A stretch of 64,000 nt of DNA from G051132615 sp051132615 (GCF_051132615.1 NZ_CP152375.1:1798001-1862000), one strand, 5' to 3'; positions 32,464 through 41,520 are shown, counted from the first letter of the stretch. The notes: a model not told the origin generated them from the letters alone. Translations and numbers: made by a program.

Positions 32464-33717
32464 ATGGGATTGTCGTCTGTACAAATTTTATCTGCGCAAA
32501 TTACTCAAAAAGTGGCACAAGGACATAACTTAGATGAAAGTATTTCTGATGTTTTATCTGTTGAACAGTTGAGTTCTGCCCAAGTGGGGGCCTTAAAAGA
32601 TTTATGTTTTGGTTGCCAACGGTATTTAGGAACATTAACATTTTATTTGAGAAATTTGGTTCCTAAACCACTCACTGACAAAGAAATAGAAAATCTTTTA
32701 TTGGTTGCTATTTATCAGTTAACTTATACAAAAAATGCACCGCATGCTGTGGTCAATGAAGCCGTCCTCCTAGCTTCAAAGCTGGCCAAAGGAAAATTTA
32801 AAAACCTTGTTAATGCGGTTCTACGTAATTTTTTGCGTCAAAAAGAAAAATTATATATTTTGGCTCAAAAAAATGACGAGGCAAAGTATAATCACCCTCA
32901 GTGGTTATTGAATTATTTAAAACAATTTTACCCTAAACAGTGGCATAATATTATCACTGCAAACCAAAGCCATCCACCTATGACTTTGAGGATAAATAAG
33001 AAAAAAATAGACACGCAAACTTATTTAGAAGCTTTAAGGCAAAAAGGTATTGAGGGTAAAAAATTAGGTGATTTTACCATTAAATTACAAAAACCTATTC
33101 CTATCAGTATATTGCCTGGTTTTGAGTTGGGTTGGGTATCTGTTCAGGACTTCGGTGCGCAACAGGCAGCTTTATTACTTGAGCCACAAGACAATGAGTC
33201 TATATTAGATGCATGTGCAGCCCCAGGTGGTAAAACAGGACATTTGCTTGAACTTGCACATTGTCAGGTGACTGCTTTAGAAATTGACCCAAATAGAGTA
33301 ACAAAAATTCAAGAAAATCTTGAACGTTTAGGAGAAAGAGCCATTATTCAGTGTGTGGATGCTTCTGAATTGAATCAATGGTATAACGGAGAAAAATTTG
33401 ATGCTATTTTGGCAGATGTACCCTGTTCAGCTTCTGGTGTCATCAGAAGACATTCTGACATTAAATGGCTGCGTCAAAAAACAGATGCTCATACAATAGC
33501 AAAACAACAGCTGCCTTTATTAGATGCATTATGGCAAACACTTAAATCAGGGGGGAGAATGTTATTGGCAACTTGTTCTATTTTTCATGAAGAGAATACA
33601 GAGCAAACCAAAGCTTTTCTAAGTAGACACTCAGATGCCTCTTTAATTAAAGAAATAACCCTTTTACCTTGTGAACAAAATGATGGCTTTTATTACGCAC
33701 TTTTGCAAAAAAATTAA
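32464..33717 (+). CDS. rsmB: 16S rRNA (cytosine-967-C5)-methyltransferase
   Basis: This 417-residue RNA methyltransferase (Sun/RsmB) has an N-terminal NusB-like domain (LSSAQVGALKDLCFGCQRYL, HAVVNEAVLLA) and a C-terminal SAM domain. The SAM motifs are DACAAPGGKTGHLLELA, ILADVPCSASGVIRRH with a catalytic Cys, and LLATCSIFHEENT with the second Cys. The ATG follows the fmt stop without a gap. The 3' end overlaps the next gene (DUF4390), so the def-fmt-rsmB-DUF4390-ntrY-ntrX string looks like one transcript. Confidence 0.95.
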   Translation: MGLSSVQILSAQITQKVAQGHNLDESISDVLSVEQLSSAQVGALKDLCFGCQRYLGTLTFYLRNLVPKPLTDKEIENLLLVAIYQLTYTKNAPHAVVNEAVLLASKLAKGKFKNLVNAVLRNFLRQKEKLYILAQKNDEAKYNHPQWLLNYLKQFYPKQWHNIITANQSHPPMTLRINKKKIDTQTYLEALRQKGIEGKKLGDFTIKLQKPIPISILPGFELGWVSVQDFGAQQAALLLEPQDNESILDACAAPGGKTGHLLELAHCQVTALEIDPNRVTKIQENLERLGERAIIQCVDASELNQWYNGEKFDAILADVPCSASGVIRRHSDIKWLRQKTDAHTIAKQQLPLLDALWQTLKSGGRMLLATCSIFHEENTEQTKAFLSRHSDASLIKEITLLPCEQNDGFYYALLQKN

Positions 33718-34285
33718 ACTTATTTTGCCATTACTTGTGGTGCTGAGTTTAATGAATCACGTATATGCCGAAGATATTGGTGTTGTACGAGCCAGAGCAG
33801 TTGTTGGTTCGCAAGGACAAATGTTGGTGAGCAGTCGATTTAATATCGCGTTACCTGCTCAATTGGAAGATGCACTGAAACAAGGTGTAAGCCTTAATTT
33901 TAAACTGGCTTTTAATTTAGATGCACCCACTTATACTGCGTATAAATTAAAGTTAAGTAATTGGTTTTCTGAGGCTGCCAGTGTGTCTTATAAGATTAGT
34001 TATCATCCACTCACGGACCGCTATAGAGTCAGCATCGGTTCATTATCTACAGATCATACTTCGTTGAGTTCTGCATTAGGTAGCATAGGCGGTATCGCAA
34101 ATTGGCAGACATTACCAAAAGGCACATTAAAAGATGTGGCCGCTAATGATGTTAAAGCCAGTATTCGCTTATCTCTGACTATGGATGATCTGCCTAAACC
34201 ATTCCAAATTAATGGTATTACTTCTAAAAAATGGAATCTAGATACAGATTGGGTTAACCTAGCAGTGAGTAGAGAAAAAGTATGA
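33680..34285 (+). CDS. DUF4390 family exported protein
   Basis: This roughly 201-residue protein has an N-terminal signal peptide (KKIKLILPLLVVLSLMNHVYA). The DUF4390-type body follows, with SSRFNIALPAQLEDALKQGV, NFKLAFNLDAPTYTAYKLKL and KDVAANDVKASIRLSLTMDD. The function of this family is unknown, but it is repeatedly found between rsmB and ntrY in Betaproteobacteria. The start (ATG 33680 or 33683) lies inside the rsmB 3' end, and the stop overlaps ntrY as ATGA, so translation is coupled on both sides. Confidence 0.85.
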   Translation: MMAFITHFCKKIKLILPLLVVLSLMNHVYAEDIGVVRARAVVGSQGQMLVSSRFNIALPAQLEDALKQGVSLNFKLAFNLDAPTYTAYKLKLSNWFSEAASVSYKISYHPLTDRYRVSIGSLSTDHTSLSSALGSIGGIANWQTLPKGTLKDVAANDVKASIRLSLTMDDLPKPFQINGITSKKWNLDTDWVNLAVSREKV

Positions 34286-36414
34286 AGTACCTTTTTTTAG
34301 TATTGATCACTTTATCAGTTGTTACCTTATATTTGTTGACGTTGGCGACAGGTAATGCAAACAAAATGGGGGAGTATTTTTGGCTGTTTGTTGGCATAAA
34401 TAGCCTTTTGCTGTTTGCTTTGTTAACAGTTGTTTTCCAACAAGTTTGGACAATGCATAAGAATATCAAACATCATGTGTTTGGCGCCAAACTAACCAGA
34501 AAATTAATGCTCGTTTTTTCTCTTGTGACTATTTTACCTAGCATATTGTTGCTAATGGTTTCAATACAATTTATTTCTCATAGTATTGAATCATGGTTTG
34601 GTAAAAATACAGAATCCGCTTTTGAGTATGGGATGCAATTGAGTAAATCTGCTTTGAATTTGTTTATGGAGGAAAGTAAAAATCAAGCACTTCGGGTGCA
34701 AGTTGAGCTGTCTGGCTTTCTTTCCCTAGAGCAAAATTCTCAAGTAGAAGAGATACAAGCGAAGCTTGAACAATTAAAGAGTAAATATAAGGCAGATAGT
34801 ATCGCGTTATATGCGACTACCCAAGTCGCCCCAATTGCCTTTGCTCGCCGAGAAAGTAATATTTTAGCGCCAGTATTGGATCAGGAAACACAAAAAAAAA
34901 TAGAAGAAGAAAAAAATGTGGCCAGCACTGAGCATGAGAATGACCATTTATATTCCAGAATATGGTTATTACTCCCCACTCAAGGGCGAACAGCACAATA
35001 TTATTTAATGTTTGAACAAAAAGTTGTAGATGATATCGCGCATAACGCGTTGTTATTGGAGTCTGCACGTGCAGATTATGCAAAATTAACCTATGCAAAA
35101 GATGCAATGCAAATGACTTATTTGATGACGTTAAGTATTGCAACATTGTTGGCTGTTATGTTGTCATTGACCTGCGCATTATTCTTTTCCAAACGGTTTA
35201 CTGCGCCACTATTTGCTTTGTCTGTTGGGACTAAAGCAGTTGCCCAAGGTGATTTTTCACAAAGGAGCCCTATATTCAGGCAAGATGAATTAGGCGTGCT
35301 ATCGAGTTCTTTTAATCGTATGACAGAGCAACTGGCCGAGGCACAAGAAATTGCCAAAATGAATCAACAAAAGCAAGAGGCTGCAAGAATATATTTAGAA
35401 AATGTGTTGACAAGTCTAAGCGCTGGCGTTGTGGCGTTTGATCCTGATAACAAAGTTCGGATTGCTAATTTTAGTGCAGAACAAATCCTTGGTTTATCTT
35501 TTTCTCAGTTAGAAGAATACCCATGGACGCAGTGGACATCAATAAAACCCGAAACCAATTCATTCGTTTGTTTAATGCAGACAATCATGAGTGCAAACCC
35601 TAATAAAATTGGTATTCAAGTAGATTATCATGTTAACGACAAAGAAAGTGTGTTATTAGCAAAGTCCATTTTGCTGCCAGAACACATAGGTGGTGGATTT
35701 ATGTTGGTGTTTGATGATGTCACTGAATTGGTTAAAGCACAAAAAGATGCCGCATGGGGTGAAGTAGCTAAACGATTGGCTCATGAAATTCGTAATCCTC
35801 TAACACCTATTCAGTTGTCTGCTGAAAGATTGGCCATGAAGCTTGAAAGTAAATTATCTGAGCAAGATGCCAATATGCTTATTCGATCAACAGATACAAT
35901 AATTAAACAAGTGAACGCTTTAAAAGGCATGGTTGAAGCGTTTAGGAACTATGCACGATCCCCTGCAACAAATCTTCAACAAATTGATTTAAATAAAATT
36001 CTAAGCGAAGTTTTGGTTCTTTATGAAAGTTATGCTTGTAAAATTACACAAAATTTGAGTAAGATGCCTATAAAAGTACGTGTTGATGTCGGTATGATGA
36101 GGCAAGTTTTCCATAATTTATTACAAAATTCTCAAGACGCTGTGAGTGAGATTGATGATCCATCAATTGACATTACCACTTTTACAGAGCAAGATACAGC
36201 CATTATTGTGGTAACAGATAATGGCAAAGGGTTTGATGAAGGTATTCTCCAAAAAGCTTTTGAACCTTATGTAACGAGTAAATCAACAGGAACGGGGCTA
36301 GGATTGGCGGTGGTGAAAAAAATTATAGATGAACATAATGGAAAAATTGTGATTAGTAATCAAGAAGCAGGCGGAGCCTGTATTAGAATCTCCTTACCAT
36401 TAGTGGAGGCATAA
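34282..36414 (+). CDS. ntrY: NtrY-like sensor histidine kinase
   Basis: This 710-residue inner-membrane kinase has hydrophobic helices at about residues 4-24, 33-53 and 68-90 and another near 280-300. HAMP follows (ALSVGTKAVAQGDFSQRS), then a PAS-like segment. The HisKA H-box is WGEVAKRLAHEIRNPLTP; the HATPase motifs are FHNLLQNSQDAV, VTDNGKGFDEG and GTGLGLAVVKKI. It partners with NtrX encoded immediately downstream (one-base overlap). In Neisseria and other bacteria NtrYX regulates respiratory functions; in alphaproteobacteria it responds to nitrogen or redox state. Confidence 0.93.
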   Translation: MKYLFLVLITLSVVTLYLLTLATGNANKMGEYFWLFVGINSLLLFALLTVVFQQVWTMHKNIKHHVFGAKLTRKLMLVFSLVTILPSILLLMVSIQFISHSIESWFGKNTESAFEYGMQLSKSALNLFMEESKNQALRVQVELSGFLSLEQNSQVEEIQAKLEQLKSKYKADSIALYATTQVAPIAFARRESNILAPVLDQETQKKIEEEKNVASTEHENDHLYSRIWLLLPTQGRTAQYYLMFEQKVVDDIAHNALLLESARADYAKLTYAKDAMQMTYLMTLSIATLLAVMLSLTCALFFSKRFTAPLFALSVGTKAVAQGDFSQRSPIFRQDELGVLSSSFNRMTEQLAEAQEIAKMNQQKQEAARIYLENVLTSLSAGVVAFDPDNKVRIANFSAEQILGLSFSQLEEYPWTQWTSIKPETNSFVCLMQTIMSANPNKIGIQVDYHVNDKESVLLAKSILLPEHIGGGFMLVFDDVTELVKAQKDAAWGEVAKRLAHEIRNPLTPIQLSAERLAMKLESKLSEQDANMLIRSTDTIIKQVNALKGMVEAFRNYARSPATNLQQIDLNKILSEVLVLYESYACKITQNLSKMPIKVRVDVGMMRQVFHNLLQNSQDAVSEIDDPSIDITTFTEQDTAIIVVTDNGKGFDEGILQKAFEPYVTSKSTGTGLGLAVVKKIIDEHNGKIVISNQEAGGACIRISLPLVEA

Positions 36415-37688
36415 TGCGAAGTAGCGATATTTTGATTGTGGATGATGAGGTTGGTATCCGTGATTTACTGTCTGAAATTCTACAAGATGAAGGTTATACA
36501 GTTGCGCTTGCAGAAAATGCCGAAGTAGCTAAAGCTCTTAGAAATAAAGTGCGACCTGCTCTTGTATTGTTGGATATATGGATGCCCGATTGTGATGGTA
36601 TTACACTCCTAAAAGAATGGGATAAAGCCGGTCAATTGAATATGCCTGTAGTGATGATGAGTGGGCATGCCAGTATAGATACTGCTGTTGAAGCAACTAA
36701 AATTGGTGCAGCAGATTTCCTAGAAAAGCCAATTGCTTTACAAAAGTTATTAACAACAGTAGAGCGCTGCTTAAAATATGGCGAAGCAAGATTAAATAAT
36801 CAGGCAACTTTAGAGAGCTTAGGTAAAAGCGAAAAAATAGTTGAATTGAGCCGTCAGATAGAGCGAATTGCAAAAGTCAAGTCTCCAGTATTACTAACGG
36901 GAGAACCTGGCTCTGGTTTTGAGTTGGTTGCACGTTATTTTCATCAAAATAACATGCCATGGGTTGAGCCAACAAAAGCAGAGCAATTGGTTGATGCGCC
37001 ATTAGAGTTGTTACAAAAAGCCAATAATGGTGTGTTGTATCTGTCTGAAATAGGGCAGTATTCTCGAAAAATACAACAAGGATTGTTGTTTTTATTATCT
37101 AAAATTGATCGTTACAATGTTCGATTGGTTTGTTCATGTAGCCGACCATTGCAAGAGCTTTTGGTGGATCCCAATTCTGACCCAAGGTTCATTAATGCTT
37201 TGTCTAACGTTATGGTCAATATTCCTCCTCTACGTGAGCATATAGAAGATGTTCCTCTGTTAGCTGAACGAATTTTGAATGAGCTTATTGAAAATAAACA
37301 AGTTAAACCAGTTAAAATAGATGAACTTGCGCTTGAATTACTGTGTCAACATGATTGGCCAGGTAATATTGATCAATTGAAAAATGTGATTAAAAGTTTA
37401 GCATTAACAGCAGAAGGTGGTGTCATTACAGCCAGCCAAGTTGGTAATGTCATTAATTTGTTTAGCCAGGCAAAGCCAGGAATTGCAGAAGGCTTTGATT
37501 TTAACTTGCCTCTACGAGAATTGAGGGAACAATTAGAAAAACGGTACTTTGAATATCATATTGCTCAAGAAAGAGGAAATATGAGCAAAGTCGCTCTTCA
37601 GGTTGGATTAGAGAGAACTCACTTATACCGGAAATTAAAACAATTGGGTATTCAATTCTCTAGAAGGCAAATGAAGGCACAAAAATAA
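36414..37688 (+). CDS. ntrX: NtrX-like response regulator with degenerate AAA+ domain
   Basis: This 424-residue protein has a receiver domain (DD at 10-11, phospho-Asp54 in VLLDIWMPDCDG, Lys in FLEKPIALQK). The central region resembles sigma-54-activator AAA+ domains but is damaged: the P-loop reads GEPGSGFELVAR (Phe for Lys), Walker B reads VLYLSEIG (Ser for Asp), and the stretch between them is about 30 residues shorter than usual and lacks GAFTGA. The C-terminal Fis-type HTH (NMSKVALQVGLERTHLYRKL) is intact. It should therefore bind DNA but not remodel sigma-54 polymerase. The start has GGAGG upstream and a TAATG overlap with ntrY. A terminator follows. Confidence 0.93.
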   Translation: MRSSDILIVDDEVGIRDLLSEILQDEGYTVALAENAEVAKALRNKVRPALVLLDIWMPDCDGITLLKEWDKAGQLNMPVVMMSGHASIDTAVEATKIGAADFLEKPIALQKLLTTVERCLKYGEARLNNQATLESLGKSEKIVELSRQIERIAKVKSPVLLTGEPGSGFELVARYFHQNNMPWVEPTKAEQLVDAPLELLQKANNGVLYLSEIGQYSRKIQQGLLFLLSKIDRYNVRLVCSCSRPLQELLVDPNSDPRFINALSNVMVNIPPLREHIEDVPLLAERILNELIENKQVKPVKIDELALELLCQHDWPGNIDQLKNVIKSLALTAEGGVITASQVGNVINLFSQAKPGIAEGFDFNLPLRELREQLEKRYFEYHIAQERGNMSKVALQVGLERTHLYRKLKQLGIQFSRRQMKAQK

Positions 37689-37713
37689 ATTTTTTTAACA
37701 GACTATTTAAGAA

Positions 37714-37750
37714 TAAAATTAACTCTTGTTTCAAACAAGAGTTAATTTTA
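37714..37750 (+). terminator. terminator after ntrX
   Basis: A long perfect inverted repeat (arms 37714-37731 and 37733-37750, containing AACTCTTG/CAAGAGTT) has a T-rich 3' arm and is followed by TTGTG. It closes the def-to-ntrX operon. Confidence 0.8.
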
Positions 37751-37778
37751 TTGTGCTCATTTTTATTTAAGCTATTCT

Positions 37779-38345
37779 ATGGTAAAAAAGAAATCGAACA
37801 ATCAAATAAGAATCATCGGTGGAACTCATAAAAGAAGTTTAATCCATTTTCCCTCTATAGAAGGGTTGAGGCCTACTCCTGATCGGGTGAGAGAAACACT
37901 ATTTAATTGGTTGGGGCAAGATTTAACAGGGCAAGTTATCTTGGATTTATTTGCGGGCAGTGGTGCACTTGGCTTTGAAGCAGCGTCAAGAGGTGCAAAA
38001 AAAGTGACTTTAATTGAATGTAATGCACAAATTGTTCGGATGTTGCTTGAAAATCAACATCGGTTACAGTTTGATCAAATTGACATTATTAAACAAGATG
38101 CCTTGAGTTTTTTGAAGAAAATGCCTATAGCACCATATAATATCATTTTTCTTGATCCCCCTTTTAATACAAATTGTTGGGATGAAATATGGAAAGCCTT
38201 ATTGCCAATAGTAAAGGTTGACACATTAATTTATGTTGAGGCACCATTCGTACCACAAATTCCTGCTTCCTTTGAGGTAATCCGATCAGGTTGTGCAGGG
38301 CAAAGTAAACAGTGGCTTCTGAATGTAGTAGAATCTGATTCTTAA
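37779..38345 (+). CDS. rsmD: 16S rRNA (guanine-966-N2)-methyltransferase
   Basis: This 188-residue methyltransferase has IRIIGGTHKRS at the N-terminus and RPTPDRVRETLFNWLG, the RsmD signature. The SAM-binding motif LDLFAGSGALGFEAASRGA and the catalytic block FLDPPFNTNCW (DPPF) follow. RsmD modifies G966 near the P site. The start at 37779 gives the usual length. It is a separate unit from ntrX (terminator between) and precedes the ferredoxin, an order also common in Neisseria. Confidence 0.94.
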   Translation: MVKKKSNNQIRIIGGTHKRSLIHFPSIEGLRPTPDRVRETLFNWLGQDLTGQVILDLFAGSGALGFEAASRGAKKVTLIECNAQIVRMLLENQHRLQFDQIDIIKQDALSFLKKMPIAPYNIIFLDPPFNTNCWDEIWKALLPIVKVDTLIYVEAPFVPQIPASFEVIRSGCAGQSKQWLLNVVESDS

Positions 38346-38450
38346 GCCATTAATTTAGTCAGTCTTTTGATAATTAGAGCTTGATTAAAAAAAGATAAAG
38401 TGACAAAATTTTAAAACTATAAATAATAGATGAAATATTAAGGAAGAGCT

Positions 38451-38705
38451 ATGTCCCTATTTATAACTGATGAATGCATTAATTGTGATGTTTGTGAGCC
38501 AGAGTGTCCAAATGATGCTATTTATCAGGGTGAAGAAATATATGAAATTCATCCTCATTTATGTACCCAATGTGTAGGGCATTATGATGAGCCACAATGT
38601 CAGCAGGTGTGTCCAGTTGATTGTATTTTAATTGATACCGAAAACCCAGAAACACCAGAGCAGTTAGAAGAAAAATATAAAACAATCATGGCTTCCAAAG
38701 CGTAA
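38451..38705 (+). CDS. YfhL-type 2[4Fe-4S] ferredoxin
   Basis: This 84-residue ferredoxin has two cysteine clusters: CINCDVCEPECPNDAI, and CTQCVGHYDEPQCQQVCPVD. The second has an extra loop between the CxxC and the following Cys. This spacing is typical of the YfhL/Allochromatium-type low-potential ferredoxins. An acidic helical tail (PETPEQLEEKYKTIMAS) follows. It would carry electrons in the cytoplasm; the partner enzyme is unknown. The start has GGAAGAG upstream. Confidence 0.9.
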   Translation: MSLFITDECINCDVCEPECPNDAIYQGEEIYEIHPHLCTQCVGHYDEPQCQQVCPVDCILIDTENPETPEQLEEKYKTIMASKA

Positions 38706-38711
38706 ACGGCT

Positions 38712-38740
38712 ATTGTTTTTTATTTAAAATAAAAAACAAT
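38712..38740 (+). terminator. A/T-only palindrome after the ferredoxin gene
   Basis: A 29-nt near-perfect palindrome (about 14-bp arms, ATTGTTTTTTA with TAAAAAACAAT) starts 7 bp past the ferredoxin stop. It is a weak terminator candidate. Confidence 0.4.
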
Positions 38741-38787
38741 TACAAATCAGCTTGTTGTGAAAAAAATAAAAAAAATGATGCAAATCG

Positions 38788-38816
38788 CTTGACGTATGAA
38801 GAGCTAGCCTATATTA
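38788..38816 (+). promoter_or_regulatory. sigma-70 promoter of the tRNA-tuf cluster
   Basis: TTGACG (38788-38793), a 17-bp spacer and TATTAT (38811-38816) stand about 15 bp upstream of tRNA-Tyr. A strong housekeeping promoter is expected here. Confidence 0.75.
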
Positions 38817-38830
38817 TTTCGCTCTCTTAC

Positions 38831-38914
38831 GGAGGGGTTCCCGAGCGGTCAAAGGGGGCAGACTGTAAATCTGTTGCTTCGGCTTCGAAGGTTCGAATCC
38901 TTCTCCCTCCACCA
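38831..38914 (+). tRNA. tRNA-Tyr (GTA)
   Basis: This 84-nt class II tRNA has acceptor GGAGGGG, anticodon loop ACTGTAAAT with GTA, a long variable arm, T-loop GGTTCGAATCC and encoded CCA. Confidence 0.96.
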
Positions 38915-38945
38915 ACACCTTGAGTCTTTGGGTATAAGCTAGAAT

Positions 38946-39019
38946 GCGGGTGTAGCACAATGGTAGTGCAGAAGCCTTCCAAGCTTATGACGAGGGTTCG
39001 ATTCCCTTCACCCGCTCCA
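38946..39019 (+). tRNA. tRNA-Gly (TCC)
   Basis: This 74-nt tRNA starts GCGGGTGTAGCACAATGG, has loop CTTCCAA with anticodon TCC, T-loop GGTTCGATTCC and ends GCTCCA. Confidence 0.96.
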
Positions 39020-39025
39020 AAACTA

Positions 39026-39100
<75 letters not shown>

Positions 39101-39137
39101 GCCCTTATTTTTATATATAACGTACTTAGGAATTGCC

Positions 39138-40328
39138 ATGGCAAAAGAAAAGTTTGAGCGGAGTAAACCGCACGTAAACGTTGGCACCATTGGTCACGTT
39201 GACCATGGTAAGACCACATTGACAGCAGCATTGACTACCATTTTATCTAAGAAATTTGGTGGTGCAGCAAAAGCATACGATCAAATTGATAATGCGCCAG
39301 AAGAAAAAGCACGTGGTATTACCATTAATACTTCACACGTAGAATATGAAACAGAAACACGTCATTACGCACACGTAGATTGTCCAGGTCATGCTGACTA
39401 TGTAAAAAACATGATTACAGGTGCAGCACAGATGGATGGTGCGATTTTAGTGTGTTCAGCAGCTGATGGTCCTATGCCACAAACACGTGAACACATCCTA
39501 TTGGCACGTCAAGTAGGTGTACCATACATTATTGTATTCCTAAACAAATGTGACATGGTTGATGACGAAGAGTTATTAGAGCTAGTAGAGATGGAAGTTC
39601 GTGACTTATTGTCAAGCTATGATTTCCCAGGTGATGATATCCCAGTAATCAAAGGTTCAGCATTAAAAGCTTTAGAAGGTGATACATCAGAAATTGGTGA
39701 GACAGCCATTTTTGCATTGGCAGACGCATTGGATAGCTATATTCCAACACCAGAGCGTGCAGTAGACAAACCATTCCTATTGCCGATTGAAGACGTGTTC
39801 TCAATTTCAGGTCGTGGTACAGTGGTAACAGGTCGTGTAGAGCGTGGTATCATTAATGTAGGTGAAGAGATTGAAATTGTTGGTTTGAAACCTACCTTGA
39901 AAACCACTTGTACAGGTGTTGAGATGTTCCGTAAATTGCTAGACCAAGGTCAAGCAGGGGACAACGTAGGTGTATTGTTGCGTGGTACAAAACGTGAAGA
40001 AGTGGAACGTGGTCAAGTGTTAGCGAAACCAGGTTCAATCACACCACATACCAAATTCAAAGCAGAAGTGTATGTATTGTCAAAAGAAGAAGGTGGACGT
40101 CATACTCCATTTTTTGCGAACTATCGTCCACAATTTTATTTCCGTACTACAGACGTAACTGGAGCGGTGACATTGTCAGAAGGCGTAGAGATGGTAATGC
40201 CTGGAGAGAATGTAGCGATTACAGTAGAATTGATTGCGCCGATTGCGATGGAAGAAGGCTTACGTTTTGCGATTCGTGAAGGTGGTCGTACAGTTGGTGC
40301 AGGGGTTGTTGCCTCTGTTATCTCTTAG
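39138..40328 (+). CDS. tuf: elongation factor Tu
   Basis: This 396-residue GTPase delivers aminoacyl-tRNA to the ribosome. G motifs: GHVDHGKT near residue 19, DCPGHADYVKNM near 81, and NKCDMVDD near 136, with the switch I region ARGITINTSHVEYE. Domains II and III follow. It is downstream of tRNA-Thr and upstream of tRNA-Trp, the conserved tufB-type locus; a second tuf usually lies in the str operon outside this window. Confidence 0.98.
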   Translation: MAKEKFERSKPHVNVGTIGHVDHGKTTLTAALTTILSKKFGGAAKAYDQIDNAPEEKARGITINTSHVEYETETRHYAHVDCPGHADYVKNMITGAAQMDGAILVCSAADGPMPQTREHILLARQVGVPYIIVFLNKCDMVDDEELLELVEMEVRDLLSSYDFPGDDIPVIKGSALKALEGDTSEIGETAIFALADALDSYIPTPERAVDKPFLLPIEDVFSISGRGTVVTGRVERGIINVGEEIEIVGLKPTLKTTCTGVEMFRKLLDQGQAGDNVGVLLRGTKREEVERGQVLAKPGSITPHTKFKAEVYVLSKEEGGRHTPFFANYRPQFYFRTTDVTGAVTLSEGVEMVMPGENVAITVELIAPIAMEEGLRFAIREGGRTVGAGVVASVIS

Positions 40329-40342
40329 TAGTAAAAAGTTTT

Positions 40343-40418
40343 AGGCCAGTAGCTCAATTGGTAGAGTATCGGTCTCCAAAACCGAGGGTTGGGGGTTCGA
40401 CACCCTCCTGGCCTGCCA
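40343..40418 (+). tRNA. tRNA-Trp (CCA)
   Basis: This 76-nt tRNA starts AGGCCAGTAGCTCAATTGG, has the loop CTCCAAA with anticodon CCA, T-loop GGTTCGACACC and encoded CCA. It lies between tuf and secE, as in most Proteobacteria. Confidence 0.96.
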
Positions 40419-40422
40419 AACA

Positions 40423-40457
40423 AGACTAATCGGCCAATCGGTCGGTTAGTCTTTTTT
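40423..40457 (+). terminator. hairpin between tRNA-Trp and secE
   Basis: A 13-bp stem with two G-U pairs (40423-40435 with 40440-40452) and a 4-nt loop is followed by TTTTT. It should end the tRNA-tuf-tRNA transcript, partly or fully, before secE. Confidence 0.8.
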
Positions 40458-40476
40458 CTATAACAGAAGGTGTCTT

Positions 40477-40926
40477 ATGTCTAATAAGCCAACAAATGAG
40501 TTAACAACAGAAAAAAAACCTCTTTCTAAAAAAGAGGAGCATAAGCAAAAAGAAATGCAGGAACAGAAAAGAAAGTCACTTGTTGAAAAAGTGAAGCTCA
40601 TCCTTAGTGTGCTTGTTTTGGCTTTGAGTTTTGTTGTTTATTATGAGTTTGTTACTTTACCTACTTATGTTAGAGTAGCTGTGCCAGTTGTAGGTGTGAT
40701 TGTTGCCCTCATTATGATATTTTTCTGGTGTGATTTGGGTAAACGTCTTACTCGTTATGTTCGTGATGCAACAATTGAATTGAAAAAAGTTGTTTGGCCT
40801 CCAAGAAATGAAGCTACAAAACAAACTTTATTTGTTATCGCTTTCGTGTTTATCTTGGCTGGTTTTACATGGCTATGTGACTCAGGTTTAAGTTGGTTAA
40901 TTTATACAGTAATATTGGGCGGGTGA
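40477..40926 (+). CDS. secE: preprotein translocase subunit SecE
   Basis: This 149-residue inner-membrane subunit of the SecYEG channel has a charged, lysine-rich N-terminus and three transmembrane helices (about 38-58, 66-85, 118-145). The essential amphipathic SecE motif is RDATIELKKVVWPPRNEATK. Its length and three-helix form match proteobacterial SecE rather than the short form. nusG follows after 4 bp. Confidence 0.95.
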   Translation: MSNKPTNELTTEKKPLSKKEEHKQKEMQEQKRKSLVEKVKLILSVLVLALSFVVYYEFVTLPTYVRVAVPVVGVIVALIMIFFWCDLGKRLTRYVRDATIELKKVVWPPRNEATKQTLFVIAFVFILAGFTWLCDSGLSWLIYTVILGG

Positions 40927-40930
40927 TATT

Positions 40931-41464
40931 ATGGCAAAACAATGGTATGTTGTGCATGCATATTCAGGATTTGAAAAATCAGTGCAAAGGGCACTAACAG
41001 AGCGTATCACTCGGGAAGAAATGACAGACTTGTTTGGTCAAATTTTAGTGCCTGTGGAAGAAGTGGTAGATATAAAAAATGGACAAAAAACCATTAGTGA
41101 GCGCAAATTTTTCCCAGGTTATGTGTTGGTTGAAATGGAAATGACAGATGATACATGGCATCTGGTTAAGAGTACACCAAAGGTCAGTGGATTTTTGGGA
41201 GGAAAAGCCAACAAACCTACGCCTATTTCTCAGCGAGAAGTAGACGCAATTTTGCAGCAGATGCAATCGGGCGTTGAAAAACCTAGACCAAAAGTGCAGT
41301 TTGAGGTGGGTGAAAAAGTACGTGTAACAGAAGGTCCATTTGTTGATTTTAATGGTTCTGTTGATGAAGTTAATTATGAGCGTAATAAGTTAAGGGTTTC
41401 TGTTCAAATTTTTGGACGAGAAACGCCTGTTGAATTAGATTTTGTTCAGGTAGAAAAAATTTAA
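40931..41464 (+). CDS. nusG: transcription termination/antitermination protein NusG
   Basis: This 177-residue protein binds RNA polymerase and couples it to the ribosome or Rho. The NGN domain has KQWYVVHAYSGFEKSVQRAL, FPGYVLVEMEM and WHLVKSTPKVSGFLGG; the KOW domain has FEVGEKVRVTEGPFVDFNGSVDEVN. It is co-transcribed with secE. A very strong hairpin terminator follows, so the ribosomal protein genes downstream need their own promoter. Confidence 0.97.
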   Translation: MAKQWYVVHAYSGFEKSVQRALTERITREEMTDLFGQILVPVEEVVDIKNGQKTISERKFFPGYVLVEMEMTDDTWHLVKSTPKVSGFLGGKANKPTPISQREVDAILQQMQSGVEKPRPKVQFEVGEKVRVTEGPFVDFNGSVDEVNYERNKLRVSVQIFGRETPVELDFVQVEKI

Positions 41465-41474
41465 ATAAAATCCT

Positions 41475-41520
41475 AACAGGGATGGCGTAACAATTATTTG
41501 TTGCGCCATCCCTGTTTTTT
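41475..41520 (+). terminator. strong terminator after nusG
   Basis: A 19-bp stem with one G-U pair (41475-41493 with 41498-41516) and loop TTAT is followed by TTTTTTTG. Confidence 0.92.
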
